From contig OV277857.1 in the NCBI GenBank assembly GCA_922989275.2, positions 45,795,083 to 45,859,082 of the forward strand: 64,000 bases of DNA. The letters run 5' to 3'. Numbering within the stretch: the stretch's first letter is position 1; the number at the start of each line of letters is the position of its first letter. Source of the DNA: Gari tellinella (lineage: Eukaryota > Mollusca > Bivalvia > Cardiida > Psammobiidae). This document shows positions 63,613 through 64,000 of this stretch, piece by piece. The position numbers and the translations under genes were made by a program. The notes beneath the pieces are model-generated. The model saw nothing but the letters and a program-made list of their open reading frames with translations. It made no database searches and was not told the origin of the DNA.

Positions 63613-63934
63613 AATCCTCACGATAAATGTTAGCATGAAAAGGTTAAAGCATACGAGAGTTTGAAGCAGATATCCTGGCAGTGAGCGGGTTTGGATATAC
63701 CCCAGAGAAATGACACTTTAACCTTTTTCTCCCTTAAAGCCGCATTGTGTTTTTGGGAAACCTGCATAAAACGGTTGTTTGGGATCCCATTAGAACTACA
63801 TGGGACGTGATTCTTTCATAAAAAGCGGCTTTATCTAAGAAATTCGCTTTTAAATTTTTATTTATAATTTTTTTGTGCTAGCACAATTTAAAGAGCCTCC
63901 TTGTGAATGGAAAGAAGGACAACTCTGTAAATAC

Positions 63935-64000
63935 AGGGCTCCAGATAACGGAAGTATTTCGATTACTAAACTCTTTATTTCTGCTTTTAAACCCAATGGT
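63935..64000 (+). mobile_element. CAGGGCTCCAGATAA-ended element, cut by the window edge
   Basis: CAGGGCTCCAGATAACGG, then TTTATTTCTGC, as in the copy at 27268. The rest lies outside the window. Confidence 0.5.

Overview
This is an animal nuclear window, AT-rich, sparse in genes and dense in short repeats. The one recognisable protein gene has six exons with GT-AG introns. The repeats include element ends of a kind I associate with bivalve molluscs: the AGCTCACC...GTGCTC...GGTGAGCT type, 3' ends reading GGCCGCATGCGGCTCTTG, the CAGGGCTCCAGATAA end, and very frequent ACATGTA. I infer a bivalve but cannot name the species.

Genes, all on the minus strand. (1) 5211-27961: a complete ASRGL1-type isoaspartyl peptidase/L-asparaginase, six exons joining in phase to 320 aa, with catalytic Thr171. 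(2) 47822-50762: a two-exon gene for an unrecognised 92-aa protein starting MGNCFGNK, a likely N-myristoylation signal. A CRE octamer and a TTGCGCAA palindrome lie 116-138 bp upstream of its start. I recognise no other host gene; most other open frames run through repeats.

Repeats. Most non-coding sequence is short non-autonomous elements. Working names: MITE-GGAG (TA target, end CAGTGGAGAATC), MITE-CGAA (TA, CAGTCGAAACTCG), MITE-CTCC (TA, CAGTGCTCCCTC), MITE-A (TTAA, CCCTTTCACTGCC), MITE-C (TTAA, CCCATTTGTGCCC), MITE-E (TTAA, CTCTTTCCTCCCT), MITE-G (TTAA, CCCTTAGCCCGCCA), MITE-D (TTAA, CCCTTTACCCCATAG, with a palindrome of about 72 bp) and MITE-D-hAT (CAGGGCTGCCAT ends, 6-bp duplications). 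Six of these (GGAG, CTCC, A, C, E, G) have unrelated ends but carry the same central hairpin: 31-bp arms starting CAAACAG, with GATCAGA inside, around a loop of 3-4 bp. This shared module is the most unusual thing in the window. The ends suggest mobilisation by Tc1/mariner-like (TA, CAGT) and piggyBac-like (TTAA, CCC) transposases.

Other elements: a decayed DD34D mariner (45118-46458) with both ends; a 5'-truncated LINE fragment (49324-49945); a poly(A)-tailed retrocopy (43397-43539); two nested TTA-flanked elements (15576-17280, 61564-62174) and a GC-rich relative in layout (25398-26089); two copies of a terminal-inverted-repeat element with an internal tRNA-like module (18050-18596, 59076-60984); a compound inverted-repeat array (13190-14650); and bivalve-type elements with internal tandem repeats (7554-7993, 10290-11325, 55553-58159).

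Layout: 1-5210, sequence downstream of ASRGL1; 5211-27961, ASRGL1 with repeat-filled introns; 27962-47821, intergenic repeats and the mariner; 47822-50762, the small gene; 50763-64000, repeats upstream of it.
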